Shown here: in pieces, positions 63,515-64,000 of the stretch
Layout: each line of letters starts with the position of its first letter
How positions within the stretch are numbered: position 1 is the first letter of the stretch
Position numbers and translations under genes: made by a program
Source of the DNA: Chromobacterium vaccinii
GTDB lineage: Bacteria > Pseudomonadota > Gammaproteobacteria > Burkholderiales > Chromobacteriaceae
Length of the DNA stretch: 64,000 nt
Assembly: GCF_000971335.1 (NCBI RefSeq)
Contig: NZ_JZJL01000013.1
Location: 1-64,000 of the forward strand
Direction: 5' to 3'
Notes under the pieces: model-generated
Databases searched by the model: none
What the model saw: the letters and a program-made list of their open reading frames with translations, nothing else
What the model was told of the DNA's origin: nothing

Positions 63515-63541
63515 AATTGTTGAGTAATTTACTCGACAATT
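63515..63541. promoter_or_regulatory. 27-bp palindrome upstream of fpr
   Basis: Two 13-base arms (AATTGTTGAGTAA and TTACTCGACAATT) meet at one central base, with a single mismatch. It lies 10 bases upstream of the fpr start and touches the stop of the Nudix gene. It lacks a T tract, so a repressor or activator site is more likely than a terminator. No known box is matched with certainty. Confidence 0.6.
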
Positions 63542-63938
63542 ATGCGCCCGGCCCGCCCGCCTTGCCAAGCCAGTCAGCCAGTTGTGGATGCAAGGCCTGT
63601 TCCCGCAAGGCCTGCAACGGCATAGCCAGCAGCTCCGCCACCTCCGGCCCCAGCCGCCAGGATTCGGGCAGCGGCGCGTCGTACAGCGCGCAGCGCTCGC
63701 CGTCCAGCCGCATCTCGCCCAACGGGCGCAGCGGCAAGCCGGCCACGCCCAACTCCTCCGCCAATTCGCGCGCGGCCGCCGCCAGCGGCGTTTCGTCGGC
63801 CTCAATGCCGCCCCCGGCTGCGAAGTCCAAGCAACCCGGATGGCTGTCGTCATCCCACGCGCGCCGCTGCCACCAGTAACCATCCTTGCCTATCAACAAA
63901 ACCAGCGCGCTGGTCGCCACACCGTCGTCGTTGCGCAT
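63540..63938 (-). CDS. Nudix hydrolase
   Basis: A 132-residue enzyme with a complete Nudix box: G43, E49, then R57-E58 and E61-E62 in GIEADETPLAAAARELAEELG, which binds the metal and cleaves a nucleoside diphosphate linked to another group. The substrate cannot be told. It stands upstream of fpr with the palindrome between them. The last 60 bases of the window hold no gene. Confidence 0.9.
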   Translation of the reverse strand: MRNDDGVATSALVLLIGKDGYWWQRRAWDDDSHPGCLDFAAGGGIEADETPLAAAARELAEELGVAGLPLRPLGEMRLDGERCALYDAPLPESWRLGPEVAELLAMPLQALREQALHPQLADWLGKAGGPGA

Positions 63939-64000
63939 CTCTGGCGAACTCCCATCAAAAGCCTCATGCTAACAGTCCACTCGCCCCCCTGGATATCGAC

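Noticed and set aside
63515..63541. Palindrome before fpr as a terminator of the Nudix gene
   Set aside because: The arms are AT-rich and no run of T follows on the minus strand, so an operator is more likely.

Overview
The window reads as chromosomal DNA of a GC-rich betaproteobacterium, most likely a Chromobacterium-like member of the Neisseriales. This is inferred from gene content (a cytochrome bo3 operon, petABC next to sspAB, a comM-ubiK-glnK-amtB block, a HrcA/CIRCE-controlled groESL) and from overall codon use. No ribosomal RNA, CRISPR array, prophage or intact insertion sequence was found. There is one tRNA gene, the initiator tRNA-fMet.

Layout. (1) 1-4924, minus strand: cyoABCDE, the cytochrome bo3 quinol oxidase and heme O synthase, with two FNR/Anr-like boxes far upstream. 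(2) 5669-9150, minus: tRNA-fMet, dsbA, a SPOR-domain protein, comM and ubiK. (3) 9285-11137, plus: glnK-amtB behind tandem NtrC sites and a sigma-54 promoter. (4) 11254-16046, minus: sspAB, petABC (cytochrome bc1 with a PVWY Qo motif) and a Nif3-like gene. (5) 16387-19831, plus: rmlBDAC for dTDP-L-rhamnose. (6) 19926-22023, minus: groES-groEL under a sigma-32-like promoter and a perfect CIRCE operator. (7) 22067-48252, minus: a 26-kb surface polysaccharide (O-antigen type) operon. It starts with an ops element (RfaH recruitment) and manC and ends with a WecA-like initiating transferase. (8) 48253-49700: a gene-poor junction with a 247-bp inverted-repeat element. (9) 49733-55662, minus: gltBD. 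(10) 55945-63938: a cardiolipin-synthase-like phospholipase D protein, a lysine/arginine decarboxylase, a PAS-GGDEF protein, a LysE exporter, a GNAT acetyltransferase, an Fpr-type ferredoxin-NADP reductase and a Nudix hydrolase.

The polysaccharide operon is the most interesting region. ManC, Gmd and Fcl make GDP-sugars, and a perosamine-synthase-like aminotransferase could use the same GDP-4-keto-6-deoxymannose. Nine consecutive genes (34568-44615) look like a legionaminic-acid-type nonulosonate pathway: LegB, LegC, LegG, LegI, a LegH/NeuD-type acetyltransferase, PtmE, PtmF, PtmA, and an unusual 693-residue fusion of an SpsF-like cytidylyltransferase with a glutamate-semialdehyde-type aminotransferase. 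The fusion stands where a CMP-sugar synthetase would be expected. The next larger gene downstream encodes a protein with the E/D-D-G and HP motifs of bacterial sialyltransferases. Wzx, a Wzy/EpsG-like polymerase, further glycosyltransferases, two AT-rich acetyltransferase genes and a glycosyltransferase interrupted at a run of eight G complete the set. That interrupted gene would be restored by adding one G, which suggests slipped-strand phase variation. Together the region looks like a Wzx/Wzy-dependent surface glycan carrying a sialic-acid-like sugar and a possible on/off switch.
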